Positions 43,571-52,996 of a DNA stretch of 53,774 nucleotides are shown in pieces (position 1 is the stretch's first letter; every line of letters starts with the position of its first letter). The stretch is taken from the NCBI GenBank assembly GCA_025056115.1, contig JANWVM010000009.1:1-53774 (forward strand), read 5' to 3'. The notes under the pieces were generated by a model. The model saw only the letters and a list, made by a program, of their open reading frames with translations. It was not told the DNA's origin and made no database searches. Source of the stretch: Gloeomargarita sp. SKYG116 (GTDB taxonomy: Bacteria; Cyanobacteriota; Cyanobacteriia; Gloeomargaritales; Gloeomargaritaceae). The translations under genes were made by a program, and so were the position numbers.

Positions 43571-44170
43571 CTAGTATTCAATTCCCGGCTGGGCCTTGAT
43601 GCCCTGAGAACGAAATGGATGCTTCAGCAAGGTCATTTCGGTCACCAAATCTGCATAGTCTATCAACGCCGGCGGCGCCCCTCGCCCAGTCAGGACGACA
43701 TGGGTATGAGCTGGTTTTTGCTGCAACTCCCGCAACACTTGCTCCACCTCCAGATAACCCAATCGCAATGCCACATTGACCTCATCCAAGACCGTGAGAT
43801 AGTAGTTGGGGTTGCGCAGGTACTCACAGGCCACTTGCCAAGCGTTTTGGGCGCACTGCCGGTCTCGTTCCCAGTCCTGAGTCTCCCAGGTAAACCCTTC
43901 CCCCAGGGCGTGCCAACGAATCTGGTCTGACCAGTGCTCTAGTACACGGCGCTCCGCTGGCTCCCAGGCTCCCTTGATAAACTGCACCACGGCCACCCGA
44001 TAACCATGCCCCAGCGACCGCAACACCATGCCCAGCGCTGCCGTTGTCTTTCCCTTCCCATCCCCCGTGTAGATAATGACCAAACCCTTTTGGGTGCAGC
44101 GTTCCAGGTACTGCATCTGTACCCGTTGTCGTTGCTGCATCTTCCGGCGGTATTGTTCTGGGCTAAGCAC
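43571..44170 (-). CDS. cobO: Cob(I)yrinic acid a,c-diamide adenosyltransferase
   Basis: A 199-residue corrinoid adenosyltransferase. The start is set at GTG 44170, one base after the tsf stop, because VLSPEQYRRKMQQRQ matches the usual CobO/BtuR N-terminus; the longer frame from 44284 is tsf read in another frame. The P-loop GDGKGKTTAALGM, VVQFIKGAWEPAERRVLE, LDEVNVALRLGYL and HVVLTGRGAPPALIDYADLVTEM are conserved. It adds the adenosyl group in cobalamin or pseudocobalamin synthesis. No recognisable ribosome binding site exists, so it probably relies on coupling to tsf. Confidence 0.93.
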   Translation of the reverse strand: MLSPEQYRRKMQQRQRVQMQYLERCTQKGLVIIYTGDGKGKTTAALGMVLRSLGHGYRVAVVQFIKGAWEPAERRVLEHWSDQIRWHALGEGFTWETQDWERDRQCAQNAWQVACEYLRNPNYYLTVLDEVNVALRLGYLEVEQVLRELQQKPAHTHVVLTGRGAPPALIDYADLVTEMTLLKHPFRSQGIKAQPGIEY

Positions 44171-44171
44171 G

Positions 44172-44936
44172 CTATTTTTGCTTGCGGGAACTAGATTTTT
44201 TCTTCTCAGATGCCTCTGGTGCAGGCGAAGCTGCCGCTGCCGTTTCAGACGCTGCTGCTGGTTCTGAGGTCGGTTGCGTCTCAACTAGAACTGGTTGTTC
44301 TGCTGGCATTGGGGCCGGTTCGACCGGTTTTGCCAACTCTTCTCCCAGCCGATAGCGGGTAAACCGGCGCACCCGGATGTTCTCGCCCACCAGCGCAATG
44401 GTTTGCTTAATCAGGTCCCCCACCGTAATACTAGGGTCTTTGATGTAGGGCTGGTCCAGTAAACAGCGTTCCTTCAACAACTTTTCCAAGCGTCCCTGGA
44501 CAATCTTTTCCCGTACTGCTTCTGGCTTTTTAGCCAAGTCTTCCCGACCCATCTCAATCGCCCGTTCCCGCTCGATAACTGCCGGCGGCACTTCACTCAT
44601 ATCTACATACTCCACATTCTCACTGGCGGCAATTTGCAGAGCGATGTTGTGAGCCAGGTTCTGAAACACTTCTCCCCGCGCCACGAAGTCTGTTTCGCAA
44701 TTAATTTCCAACAACACCCCCAGCTTGCCGCCGGTGTGAATATAGCTGTAAATCAAGCCTTCTGTAGTGCTGCGACCGGCCTTTTTCTCTGCTGAAGCCA
44801 GACCTTTCTGCCGCAGGTATTCCACTGCCTTTTCCAAGTCACCGTCGCTGTGCTGGAGCGCTTTCTTGCAATCAAGCATTCCGGCGCCGGTGCGTTCCCG
44901 GAGGGTTTTGACTAACTGGGCGGAAACTTCAGCCAT
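44172..44936 (-). CDS. tsf: Translation elongation factor Ts
   Basis: A 254-residue nucleotide exchange factor for EF-Tu. The N-terminal UBA-like module ([19 protein letters not shown]) and the core block [19 protein letters not shown] are diagnostic. The dimerisation region is of the short cyanobacterial type, with [22 protein letters not shown]. After residue 205 there is a low-complexity tail rich in Pro, Ala and Glu, ending in basic [10 protein letters not shown], which is longer than in most bacterial EF-Ts. It follows rpsB by 35 bases in the classical rpsB-tsf order. Confidence 0.98.
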   Translation of the reverse strand: MAEVSAQLVKTLRERTGAGMLDCKKALQHSDGDLEKAVEYLRQKGLASAEKKAGRSTTEGLIYSYIHTGGKLGVLLEINCETDFVARGEVFQNLAHNIALQIAASENVEYVDMSEVPPAVIERERAIEMGREDLAKKPEAVREKIVQGRLEKLLKERCLLDQPYIKDPSITVGDLIKQTIALVGENIRVRRFTRYRLGEELAKPVEPAPMPAEQPVLVETQPTSEPAAASETAAAASPAPEASEKKKSSSRKQK

Positions 44937-44971
44937 AACGACTCCTGTTGACTGGCTCTATTCTAACCGCT

Positions 44972-45775
44972 TCAGACTTCCGATTCGTCAGGGAGGTCCT
45001 CTTCTTCTGCAAAATCAGATTCCTCCTCCATCAACTCCAAGGCGCTCGTCTCAGTTGTTTCTTCCTCAACCTCCTCTAGCGGCTCTACTTCTTTCTGACC
45101 ACTGCGGCCCTCACAAATGGCATCCACCAATTCCCCGAGGATTAACTTGATGGAACGAATCGCATCATCGTTCGCGGGAATCGGCACATCCACCAAGTCT
45201 GGATCGCAATTGGTATCCAGCAGGGACACAATGGGGATGTTTAGTTTCAAGCACTCCTGTACTGCATTGTACTCGCGCTTTTGGTCAACAATGACCACTA
45301 CATCCGGCAGGCGACGCATCATCTTAATCCCCCCTAGGTACTTGCGCAGCCGTTCCAACTCCCGCCGTAGCGTGGCCGCCTCTTTTTTCGGCAATAGGTC
45401 AAAGGCTCCCGTTTCCGCTTGCCGCTCCAATTCCTTCAGCCGCTCCACCCGCGATTTAATCGTCGTCCAGTTGGTGAGCATCCCTCCGAGCCAGCGTTGA
45501 TTCACGTAATACGCTTCACAGCGCAGGGCCTCCTGGGCGACAATCCCGGCTGCCTGCCGCTTGGTGCCAACAAACAAAAACTTCTTATTCGCCGCCGCCG
45601 CGCGCCGCACGTATTCACAGGCTTCCTCCAGCAGTGCCGCAGTTTGTACCAGGTCGATAATGTGTACGCCGTTGCGCTCGGCATAAATATAGGGGGCCAT
45701 TTTGGGGTTCCAACGCCGGGCCTGGTGGCCGAAATGCACCCCCGCTTCCAACATTTGCGCCAGTGTAACAGCCAT
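44972..45775 (-). CDS. rpsB: 30S ribosomal protein S2
   Basis: A 267-residue S2 protein from ATG 45775 ([18 protein letters not shown]), preceded by TAGGAG; a TTG at 45781 is less likely. Signature blocks are [39 protein letters not shown] and [16 protein letters not shown]. The last 35 residues form an acidic Glu/Asp-rich tail ([20 protein letters not shown]), also seen in other cyanobacterial S2 proteins. Its leader can fold over the ribosome binding site. Confidence 0.98.
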   Translation of the reverse strand: MAVTLAQMLEAGVHFGHQARRWNPKMAPYIYAERNGVHIIDLVQTAALLEEACEYVRRAAAANKKFLFVGTKRQAAGIVAQEALRCEAYYVNQRWLGGMLTNWTTIKSRVERLKELERQAETGAFDLLPKKEAATLRRELERLRKYLGGIKMMRRLPDVVVIVDQKREYNAVQECLKLNIPIVSLLDTNCDPDLVDVPIPANDDAIRSIKLILGELVDAICEGRSGQKEVEPLEEVEEETTETSALELMEEESDFAEEEDLPDESEV

Positions 45776-45781
45776 TGACAA

Positions 45782-45830
45782 CTCCTACGGGTTTAAGCCA
45801 CCTGGTTGGGTTCGTAACGAACACCCGTAG
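45782..45830 (-). promoter_or_regulatory. rpsB leader stem-loop next to the ribosome binding site
   Basis: On the minus strand CTACGGGT (45830-45823) pairs perfectly with ACCCGTAG (45792-45785), 8 bp. The 3' arm shares its last two bases with the Shine-Dalgarno AGGAG (45786-45782). An inner hairpin GTTCG-TTA-CGAAC (45822-45810) stacks just inside the 5' arm. The structure could modulate S2 translation by autoregulation. It has no terminator tail. Confidence 0.5.
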
Positions 45831-45883
45831 CTACCAGATGGGGTATTTACAAAACAAACAATTTTTTACTGTAGCAAAAAAAA

Positions 45884-46423
45884 TCAAACCAGGTCACTGT
45901 CAGGGATGGGGTCCGGTTGGTCAGCCGGTTGCGGGGCTGGCGCCGGTTCCTGATGGACAAAAAACGGCAAGCCTTCACCCTGGAGACCTTGACGAATTCG
46001 CTGGGGGCTACTGGGCCACAGGACAAACAAGGGATAAATTTTTTCGGCCCCTTCGTTATAAACCTGACTGTAGCGGGGGGGCATCACCCATTCGTAAGGC
46101 TGACCCAGGATGATTTGAGTTTGTCGCCACCGTTGCAGCAACTGGGAAAAATCCTCCCCCTGGCGATGGAAAAAGACCAGCACTTCTCGGTTCGTCTTGA
46201 CGCGCCACACCGGATCACAAGGGAGCACAGCCAATTCGCAAGGCAATTGCCACAGCCGGCCTTCCTGGCGCACCAGTGGTAGGGCAATCGGGATCAGGCT
46301 TTCTTCCTGGCGACGCATACTCGGGAGCAATTCCAGATAGGAACGATGCCCCTTCAAGATGGCGAGCGCGCCTTGCACGTGGCTACCCCGAGCCAGCAAT
46401 TCTTCGTACTCCGGTGTGGTCAT
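45884..46423 (-). CDS. Hypothetical protein
   Basis: A 179-residue soluble protein starting MTTPEYEELLARGSHVQ. The body has LALPLVRQEGRLWQLPCEL-like beta strands (IPIALPLVRQEGRLW), VWRVKTNREVLVFFHRQGED and IYPLFVLWPSSPQRIRQG. It ends in a Pro/Asp-rich tail. No membrane segment, signal peptide or catalytic motif is seen, and I do not recognise the family. It is upstream of rpsB by 109 bases on the same strand and divergent from the J-domain gene. Coding is supported by length, good start context and absence of a better frame. Confidence 0.6.
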   Translation of the reverse strand: MTTPEYEELLARGSHVQGALAILKGHRSYLELLPSMRRQEESLIPIALPLVRQEGRLWQLPCELAVLPCDPVWRVKTNREVLVFFHRQGEDFSQLLQRWRQTQIILGQPYEWVMPPRYSQVYNEGAEKIYPLFVLWPSSPQRIRQGLQGEGLPFFVHQEPAPAPQPADQPDPIPDSDLV

Positions 46424-46455
46424 GATGTTCCCCAGGTAGCCAGCTCATCTCTATA

Positions 46456-46484
46456 TTGACCCACGGAACCCCCTGCGATGCAAT
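46456..46484 (+). promoter_or_regulatory. Promoter for the J-domain gene
   Basis: TTGACC (46456-46461), a 17-base spacer and TGCAAT (46479-46484) fit a sigma-70-type promoter. The start codon at 46516 lies about 25 bases beyond the expected transcript start. Confidence 0.45.
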
Positions 46485-46515
46485 AGATTAGTAAACGAAA
46501 GCGTAACCAACCAGG

Positions 46516-46938
46516 ATGCTGGGGATTTCACGACCCACGTACTACGAAATTCTAGGAGTGCCGCCGTTCGCCAGCGGAGAAACCATTCGCCGTGCCTATC
46601 GTGAACTGAGCAAACGGTATCATCCCGACACCACCACCCTACCGCTAGCGATTGCTCAAGAAAAATTCCATGAAATCAACCGGGCCTACACCGTTTTAAT
46701 CTGTCCTGAACAACGAGCCGCCTACGACCAGCTATTGCGACAACATGCCCTATCCCTTGTCGAACCATCCCATTCACGCCGTTGGTCTTATTCCTATTCC
46801 TCCTACCTAGACCCGACTGACCGGCCCTTATCCGCTGGCGAATTATTTGCCCTGTGTTTACTAGGACTAACCTTTGTCGGTTGTTTATTCCTGGTTGTGA
46901 TCCTGGGATTGGTTCGTTCCGGTACAGTCAGCGCTTAA
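46516..46938 (+). CDS. Membrane-anchored J-domain protein
   Basis: A 140-residue type III J-protein. The N-terminal J domain spans about residues 7-72: TYYEILGVPPFASGETIRRAYRELSKRYHPDT, seen in pieces as YYEILGV and RYHPDT, with the HPD tripeptide that stimulates DnaK ATPase. A Ser/Tyr-rich linker follows. One transmembrane helix lies at about 112-133 (FALCLLGLTFVGCLFLVVIL). It likely recruits DnaK to a membrane. The substrate is unknown. The 3' end overlaps the convergent glycosyltransferase remnant by 54 bases. Confidence 0.9.
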   Translation: MLGISRPTYYEILGVPPFASGETIRRAYRELSKRYHPDTTTLPLAIAQEKFHEINRAYTVLICPEQRAAYDQLLRQHALSLVEPSHSRRWSYSYSSYLDPTDRPLSAGELFALCLLGLTFVGCLFLVVILGLVRSGTVSA

Positions 46939-48026
46939 TCCCTGATAAATTGCCAGCAATTGAGTCCCTAGCTGTTCCAGGTCAAGATACGTTTCCGCAA
47001 AGCGGCGGCCATTTCTACCCATTTCTTGCCGTTGTTGCTCATCCATGTAGAAAAGCTCAAGAATTTTTTGGACGAGAGTTTCCGGCTGGTTAGGGTCAAA
47101 AATCAAACCACACTTTGCCCGCTCGATGATCAGTGGTTGGTCGCTCACCGCCGAAGCGATAATTGGTCGTCCCGCCGCCAGGTAATAGGACAATTTATAG
47201 GGATATTGACTCTCCGAAACTTGACCGCCAATGCGGCTAGAAACCAAGACATGACATTGACTGAGAAAAGCGCTTTCTTGACCGCGAGGTATGACAGGGA
47301 TAACGGTTAAGTTATCCGGGAGTGGTTGGGGTAAGTGAATGCGGTATAAATCGGGCTGAATACCCCCTAGTAAAAAATGGATATGCGGATAGTCTGTGAG
47401 TTTTTCCACTGCATATAAAATTAAACCAATACCCTGCCAGAAACTGCCATTACCGAGATACCCAACCGTAAATTTATCCCCCCTTGCCAAGTTTTCGCAA
47501 CGTATTGACTGCACATCCACTGGCCCCCAGATAACGGATATTTTCTGTGCCAAATCCAGCCCAAATTCCTGAACAATGAGATGCTTCTGGCTATAACTCA
47601 TCGCTACGACATGGTCAGCGAATTTTAGGCTCAGCCACTCTAACCCTTGAAATGCCAATCGCGACCAAGGACGTGCCTGCGTCATTTCGTAGCGGGTCAG
47701 CCCGTGAATTTCTGTAATGATCTTGACCTGGGGATAGCCTGTTTTGTAGGCCAATGCAGCTAGAATACCAGCAGGATTGACGAGATGAACCACATCTCTG
47801 GTCGAAATTGGTACAACGCTCGCACCACTTCCCTGGTAAAACGGTCCAGACGGAAACGCTTGACCCAAGTGTTGGGAATGACCTGGACAAAAGGATCAGA
47901 CCCGCCCGTGGCATAGACCTGTAGCTGGCACAGTTGATGGAGAACTTTAGCTGTTAGGCGAGAACGCACTGGTGTACCCGAAAGCCGGTCCAAATCAAAA
48001 GGACAAACGAGAGCAACTTTGAGCAT
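46885..48026 (-). pseudogene. Frameshifted family 4 glycosyltransferase
   Basis: Two overlapping minus-strand frames together encode one GT4 enzyme. The first starts at ATG 48026 (MLKVALVCPFDLDRLSGTPVR) and runs to FRPEMWFISS before a stop near 47760. The second carries VVHLVNPAGILAALAYKTGYP onward through the donor-binding half (VGYLGNGSFWQG, SESQYPYKLSYYLAAGRPIIAS) to 46885. The shift is at about 47794-47799, where CCAGAGATG would read RPDVVHLVNP if one GA were removed. A 2-base duplication is the simplest explanation, either a real inactivating mutation or a sequencing error. The start is 6 bases after the preceding GT stop. Confidence 0.8.
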
Positions 48027-48032
48027 GGATAT

Positions 48033-49109
48033 TCACTTTCTAGCCTTTAAGTCTTGAAAGAGATGCACTAGCTTATCAACCAAACGGTCCAGACTATGCA
48101 GGTGAATGACCTGTTGGCGTAGGTACATCCCTATAGCCTGGCGTTCTGCCGCAGACAAGGAGAGAACCTTTCTTAATTTCTGTGCTAAATCGTGAGGATT
48201 GGCATGGGCAAAAAGCAATTGGTCAGCGTGGATACCCAACGTCTCCCGAAAACCCTGATTGGCCGCCAAACAAACCTTACCACAAGCCATTGCTTCTAGG
48301 GCAACCTTATCCCCAAAGCCGGTTGGCGTCAGATTGACATAAACCGTACATTGACGATAAATATCAGGTAGCTCATACAGGGAAACCGCAGGTCGAAAGT
48401 GAACAATATGTTCTAGATTGAGTTGGCGTACTTTTTCACGTAATGCAACCGCGTATTTTTCATCTTGACTATTGGTGGGATTGCCAACAATTAGTACAGA
48501 TAGTTGCTGGTTATATTCCTCTACCAGTTGCGCAACTGCTGCAATTAATGTTTCATAACTTTTTACTGGCGAAAGACGGCCAACCGCGAGAATCATTGGT
48601 TTTGGGGGTAAGCTTTCTACTAGCCGCGGGCTGAACAGTTCCGTGTCAATGCCTTGACCGACGACCACTAACTTGTCGTGACGATAAGGGTAGGCAGTTG
48701 GGATGCTGGTAACCATCCGATCTGACCAAAAATGTGCCAGTTTTAACTGGCGGGTCAGGCTAGGATGAGCGTACCAGGTGACGATGGGAATTTTTCGCAC
48801 CTTCAGAATAGGAGCAGCCAGGTTTGTAAACAGAGGAGTCATGTGGGAAAAACATAGGTCAATCGGATGGTGACGTAGGACTTGGTAGAAAAAGTAATAG
48901 AATCGTATGGCTCGGTGAGGTTCACTATAGCCCAACTCTTTACCGAGGGAGTGAACGTGGATATTCTCTCGTAATTTGAGGACACCTGAACGCATAGTAA
49001 TCACATGAATGGTGTCAACTTTGTGGGCTAATTTATTCAGCCAGAGGGTGGTAAATCCCAAGATGGGGTGATGGGCATCCGTTGCCAGGTTAAATACGAG
49101 AAGATTCAT
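48033..49109 (-). CDS. Family 4 glycosyltransferase
   Basis: A 358-residue GT-B enzyme from ATG 49109 (MNLLVFNLATDAHHPILGFTT); a GTG at 49124 would add five residues. The N-terminal acceptor half includes DLCFSHMTPLFTNLAAP and IPIVTWYAHPS. The donor half has VVGQGIDTELFSP, LAVGRLSPVKSYETLIAAV, LIVGNPTNSQDEKY and the glutamate-containing TPTGFGDKVALEAMACGK. It overlaps the upstream GT by 20 bases. The AT-rich composition suggests acquisition. It probably acts in surface polysaccharide synthesis. Sugar specificity is unknown. Confidence 0.9.
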   Translation of the reverse strand: MNLLVFNLATDAHHPILGFTTLWLNKLAHKVDTIHVITMRSGVLKLRENIHVHSLGKELGYSEPHRAIRFYYFFYQVLRHHPIDLCFSHMTPLFTNLAAPILKVRKIPIVTWYAHPSLTRQLKLAHFWSDRMVTSIPTAYPYRHDKLVVVGQGIDTELFSPRLVESLPPKPMILAVGRLSPVKSYETLIAAVAQLVEEYNQQLSVLIVGNPTNSQDEKYAVALREKVRQLNLEHIVHFRPAVSLYELPDIYRQCTVYVNLTPTGFGDKVALEAMACGKVCLAANQGFRETLGIHADQLLFAHANPHDLAQKLRKVLSLSAAERQAIGMYLRQQVIHLHSLDRLVDKLVHLFQDLKARK

Positions 49110-50283
49110 GTCGAATTTGCTCACAAAGCTGACAAATTTTAGCGTAACCTTGGTAGTAAAGCTGGGGACTGAAGAGCTGATTGGCTAATTTTCTCCCCCT
49201 TTGTCCCATAGTTCTTGCAGCTTCAGGGTGCCGGAGCAGATAAATCATACGTCTAGCCAAGGCGTCTTCATCTCCAGGCGCTACTAAAAAACCATTGATA
49301 CCATCCCGAACCACATCGGGGATACCGCCTACGTCACTCGCAATGACTGGCGTACCTGCAGCCATGGCCTCTACCACAACCCGTGGCAGCGCTTCTGAGA
49401 GAGAGGGCAAAACAAGGACGGTTGCTTTTGCTACCTCATAACTGAGTTGTTGTTGGGACATCTCAGGTAGAAAGAGAGCATGAGATTGTAAGCCTAACCG
49501 AGCGACTTGTTGCCGGAGTTCACGAGCGTAGTCAGGATTCTCAGGACGGCCAATGATTTTGAGTTGACTCAATGGCACCTGCTGGATAACTTGGGCAAAA
49601 GCAGCAATCAAGTGATGCACTCCTTTACGTGGAATGAGGACACCAGCGTATACCACCGTTAATTCTTTTTCCCTTTCACTGATAGCGCAACCTGCTGCTT
49701 GAAAGCTCTCCAAGTCGGTCCAAGCCACAAAGCTGACAATCGGTTGGCCTTTACTGTAATTTTGCAGTTGGTCGTGAGTCGTACGGGAAACAGCCCGTAA
49801 AACATTTGCTTGGCGGATAGTTAAACTGGCTACAGAACGCATGATTTTTTTGTAGAGGGAAGGCCACCAAACCTTTCGTTGCAGAAATAAATAACTTTCA
49901 AAGTCATTGTGACTTTCAATGACTAAACAAAGGCGATATTTCCATAGTTGGGACAGTTTTTTTACGAGTAATCCCGCCAGGGCCTCATAAGGGCTTTGGG
50001 CAATAATGATGCAGATACGCCGCCGCCAAATTAACCACAGTAAAATCAAAGGCGTTACCGCGAAAAAAAGAATATAGCGAAGTGGGGCCACAGGTAAAGC
50101 GGGTAATAGATAGAAACAGGCTTCTTGCTGAAAAAAACGAGGTTGCCGATTCCGAGAAAATCCGATTATATACACTGCGCCTAAATGCCGGAGTAAAGCA
50201 AATTTCTTACGATGAGTTTCACTCAAGGGATAGCTGTAACGACTGCCCCCTAGAAAGCAAATGCGATAGCTGTTTGGAGTCAT
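49090..50283 (-). CDS. Family 4 glycosyltransferase
   Basis: A 397-residue GT-B enzyme. A hydrophobic segment at about 66-85 (PLRYILFFAVTPLILLWLIW) could associate with the membrane. Donor-domain motifs are intact: LTVVYAGVLIPRKGVHHLIAAF, LKIIGRPENPDY and SLSEALPRVVVEAMAAGTPVIAS with the E-x7-E pattern. It leads a three-gene glycosyltransferase string on the minus strand and diverges from the second carotenoid oxygenase. One sampled 60-base line has 21/60 G+C, far below the rest of the window. Confidence 0.91.
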   Translation of the reverse strand: MTPNSYRICFLGGSRYSYPLSETHRKKFALLRHLGAVYIIGFSRNRQPRFFQQEACFYLLPALPVAPLRYILFFAVTPLILLWLIWRRRICIIIAQSPYEALAGLLVKKLSQLWKYRLCLVIESHNDFESYLFLQRKVWWPSLYKKIMRSVASLTIRQANVLRAVSRTTHDQLQNYSKGQPIVSFVAWTDLESFQAAGCAISEREKELTVVYAGVLIPRKGVHHLIAAFAQVIQQVPLSQLKIIGRPENPDYARELRQQVARLGLQSHALFLPEMSQQQLSYEVAKATVLVLPSLSEALPRVVVEAMAAGTPVIASDVGGIPDVVRDGINGFLVAPGDEDALARRMIYLLRHPEAARTMGQRGRKLANQLFSPQLYYQGYAKICQLCEQIRHESSRI

Positions 50284-50343
50284 TGCGGTCAGAGCTGACA
50301 GACTCTTCTGTTAAGCTGGAGAAGTTGCATTAATCATACACCG

Positions 50344-51759
50344 ATGGTGCGCGCACCTACCTACCCTTGGCAACCGGGCATCCTGACGCCTGCAACCGAA
50401 TTTGGTCCTGAACCCTTGTCCGTTTTGGAGGGAAGGATTCCAGCGCCTTTGCAAGGGACGTTCTACCGCAATGGGCCAGGACGATTGACGCGAGGCCATC
50501 AGCGGGTGGGCCACTGGTTTGACGGAGATGGTGCGATTCTGGCGGTGCATTTTCGGGAGGGCGTTGCTACTGGCTTACTGCGCTATGTCCAGACAGCGGG
50601 CTACCAGGCGGAAGAACAAGCTGGACGATATTTATTTGCGAATTATGGAATGACAGCGCCGGGGTCGCTATGGGAACGCATATTTGGTAAGAATGTCAAA
50701 AATTGCGCCAATACATCTATCTTGCCCCTGGCGGACCGCCTGCTGGCCCTGTGGGAGGGAGGAGCGCCCCACCAGTTAGACCGGCAATCCCTGCAGACAT
50801 GGGGGTTAGACCTGCTGGGTAGTTTGACGCCCACAACACCCTACTCAGCTCATCCCAAACGTGACCCTGTCACAGGCGAAATCTACAATTTTGGGGTGAG
50901 TTTGGGGTGGAATGGAACGTTACACCTCTACCGGAGCGCTGCTGATGGACGAATCCAAAAACGGTCGGGAGTATCCCTACAAGGATTTCCCTTAATTCAC
51001 GATTTTGTATTAGCTGGGCCTTACTTGGTCTTCTTTATCCCGCCAGTGCGTCTGAATATGTTGCCCTTGGTTCTCAATCAAAAAAGTTATAGTGAAGCGT
51101 TGGAGTGGCGGCCAGATTTGGGTACGCAAATACTGATTATTGACCGCGAAAATTTCCAGGTTGTTCGTCGTGCCGAAGCCCCGGCCTGGTTTCAGTGGCA
51201 TTTTGCCAATGGTTGTGTGGCAGATGAGCGCTGTATACGTGTGCAGTTTGTGCGTTATAGTGATTTTGCAACGAATGAATATCTACGGGAAATCAGCACT
51301 GGCAACCCTATCACCAAAGCGCCAAGTCATCTATGGGAAGTTGAACTAGATGTAGCAACGGGTCAATTGCGCCAAGAAAGGCCCTTAACTAACCGTAATT
51401 GTGAATTTCCGGTGGTTCCTGATGCAGTAGCGGGTCGCCCTTGGCGCTACACTTATTGCTCGATGAAACGATCCGGCGCTGACATCGTTACGGAGATAGA
51501 TAGTGTGATTGGTTGTTACGACCAGCAAACTGAAACATGGCAGGAATTCGACTGTGGTGTAGGTTATTACTGCATGGAACCGGTTTACGCACCCACAGAG
51601 GTCGAAGATTACCTAATCAATTTGATTTTTAACAGTCATGAGCAACAAAGTGAATTGTGGATTTTTCCGGCAGCGCACTTTACTGATGGTCCCTGTTGTC
51701 GTTTGAAATTACCGTATATTGTGCCGTTTGGGTTTCACGGCAAATGGGCTAGGGCCTGA
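50344..51759 (+). CDS. Carotenoid cleavage dioxygenase, second paralogue
   Basis: A 471-residue Fe(II) dioxygenase of the RPE65/CCD family. The four iron-binding histidines are in YSAHPKRD, LIHDFVLAG, QWHFANG and, at the C-terminus, FGFHGKW. TFYRNGPGRLTRGHQRVGHWFDGDGA marks the N-terminal blade (seen as YRNGPGRL and HWFDGDG). It differs from the paralogue at 10562 by lacking the GVFGTQKPGGW type segment and having NYGMTAPGSLW instead, so substrate probably differs. It is in the AT-richer part of the window and has pxcA 34 bases downstream. Confidence 0.92.
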   Translation: MVRAPTYPWQPGILTPATEFGPEPLSVLEGRIPAPLQGTFYRNGPGRLTRGHQRVGHWFDGDGAILAVHFREGVATGLLRYVQTAGYQAEEQAGRYLFANYGMTAPGSLWERIFGKNVKNCANTSILPLADRLLALWEGGAPHQLDRQSLQTWGLDLLGSLTPTTPYSAHPKRDPVTGEIYNFGVSLGWNGTLHLYRSAADGRIQKRSGVSLQGFPLIHDFVLAGPYLVFFIPPVRLNMLPLVLNQKSYSEALEWRPDLGTQILIIDRENFQVVRRAEAPAWFQWHFANGCVADERCIRVQFVRYSDFATNEYLREISTGNPITKAPSHLWEVELDVATGQLRQERPLTNRNCEFPVVPDAVAGRPWRYTYCSMKRSGADIVTEIDSVIGCYDQQTETWQEFDCGVGYYCMEPVYAPTEVEDYLINLIFNSHEQQSELWIFPAAHFTDGPCCRLKLPYIVPFGFHGKWARA

Positions 51760-51793
51760 TCTAAAATAGCGACGGAGCAGCTTTCCTCGGTGA

Positions 51794-52996
51794 ATGACGA
51801 CGGATTGGCTTCCGATGGCTAACGGCTGGAACGGTTGGCTACTCAAGCAAGCCTATCGCACATTAGAGCGGGCACATCGAGCGGCGCAACGGATCAAGGC
51901 ACTGGAAGAACGCTACGGGCGTGCATTGACCCAAACAACATTGCCCGACCCAGCCCAGTCACGCTATATACAGGGGATTTTAGACCGGCAGTTGCTCACA
52001 ATCCGGATCAATTTGGCGCAGTTTCGAATGTTTAGTTTCCTGGTCAATCATGATGAGCTACCCCTAGAAGTGGAACAGGGATTTTTACGGAAACTCAGCT
52101 TTATCGAAAGTGCTATCGCTCCCTATCGCCAGCAAGCGACAGCAAAATCAGCATCGTCCAAGTCATCTACTACTACTGAAAACGAATCTCCCCTAGAGCG
52201 CCGCAAGAAGAAAGAAAGTGGTTCTTTTCTGACAACCCTCCAGGAATTTACTCAGGAGTTGCAACCGGGCTATGAAAAACAAGTTGTAGAGGAAATTCGC
52301 GCCTTTCGCCGCCAGGGGCAAACTGCGATCCGGTTTCTTTGCTTGCTCTTGCTGTTACCCTTACTCACCCAAGTTTTGACAAAGAATTTGATCTACACCC
52401 CCCTCTTAGACCATTTCATTACGGTTCATCCCACCAGTGTTCGGCCCTTTTTCCGCGAAGAAATTCGTGAGGAAACAATAGCGGAATTTGTCCGGTATAA
52501 AGAGATGATGGAGTTTACCCATCTGCTGGGTCTCAATCCTGATTTTTCGACTCGCCGTGAAGAAGCGCTGCAGGAAAAAGCCCTAGAAATTTTCCGCAAG
52601 AATGCCTACCGGGCGGTGGACGGACTGGCGAATCTGTTAGCTGATTTGAGCGGCATCATTGTTTTTCTCATCGTAGCGCGACTGGGACGAGACCAGTTCC
52701 CGGTGCTTTGGGGCTTCATTGACCGCTTTTTCCGTAACCTGAACGACCCAACGAAGGTGTTTATTTTTATTCTGGTGACGGACTTGTTTGTGGGGTTCCA
52801 CTCGGTCGAGGGATGGGAAGTCCTGCTGGAAACCCTATCTGAACACTTTGGCCTGACGCCTAACCGCCGCTTGATTTACACCTTTATTGCGACAGTGCCA
52901 GTGGTGTTAGATGCCATGATTAAATTCTGGATTTTCAACTACCTCAACCGTTCTTCTCCATCGGCAGTAGCAGTCTTGGAGAAGATGAACCAGTGA
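51794..52996 (+). CDS. pxcA: Proton extrusion protein PxcA (CemA-like)
   Basis: A 400-residue plasma-membrane protein needed for light-induced Na+-dependent proton extrusion. The soluble N-terminal half begins LLKQAYRTLERAHRAAQRIK and has a Ser/Lys-rich hinge around 120-145. The C-terminal half is the CemA domain: FLCLLLLLPLLTQVLTKNL, LADLSGIIVFLIVA, VFIFILVTDLFVGFHSVEGWE and FIATVPVVLDAMIKFWIFNYLNR, four hydrophobic segments as in the family. ATGs at 51794 and 51815 are possible starts. The stop overlaps the next gene in GTGA. Confidence 0.95.
   Translation: MTTDWLPMANGWNGWLLKQAYRTLERAHRAAQRIKALEERYGRALTQTTLPDPAQSRYIQGILDRQLLTIRINLAQFRMFSFLVNHDELPLEVEQGFLRKLSFIESAIAPYRQQATAKSASSKSSTTTENESPLERRKKKESGSFLTTLQEFTQELQPGYEKQVVEEIRAFRRQGQTAIRFLCLLLLLPLLTQVLTKNLIYTPLLDHFITVHPTSVRPFFREEIREETIAEFVRYKEMMEFTHLLGLNPDFSTRREEALQEKALEIFRKNAYRAVDGLANLLADLSGIIVFLIVARLGRDQFPVLWGFIDRFFRNLNDPTKVFIFILVTDLFVGFHSVEGWEVLLETLSEHFGLTPNRRLIYTFIATVPVVLDAMIKFWIFNYLNRSSPSAVAVLEKMNQ

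Noticed and set aside
44171-44284. 38-residue basic N-terminal extension of cobO
   Set aside because: It is the tsf C-terminal tail read in another frame; the GTG at 44170 gives the family-typical N-terminus.
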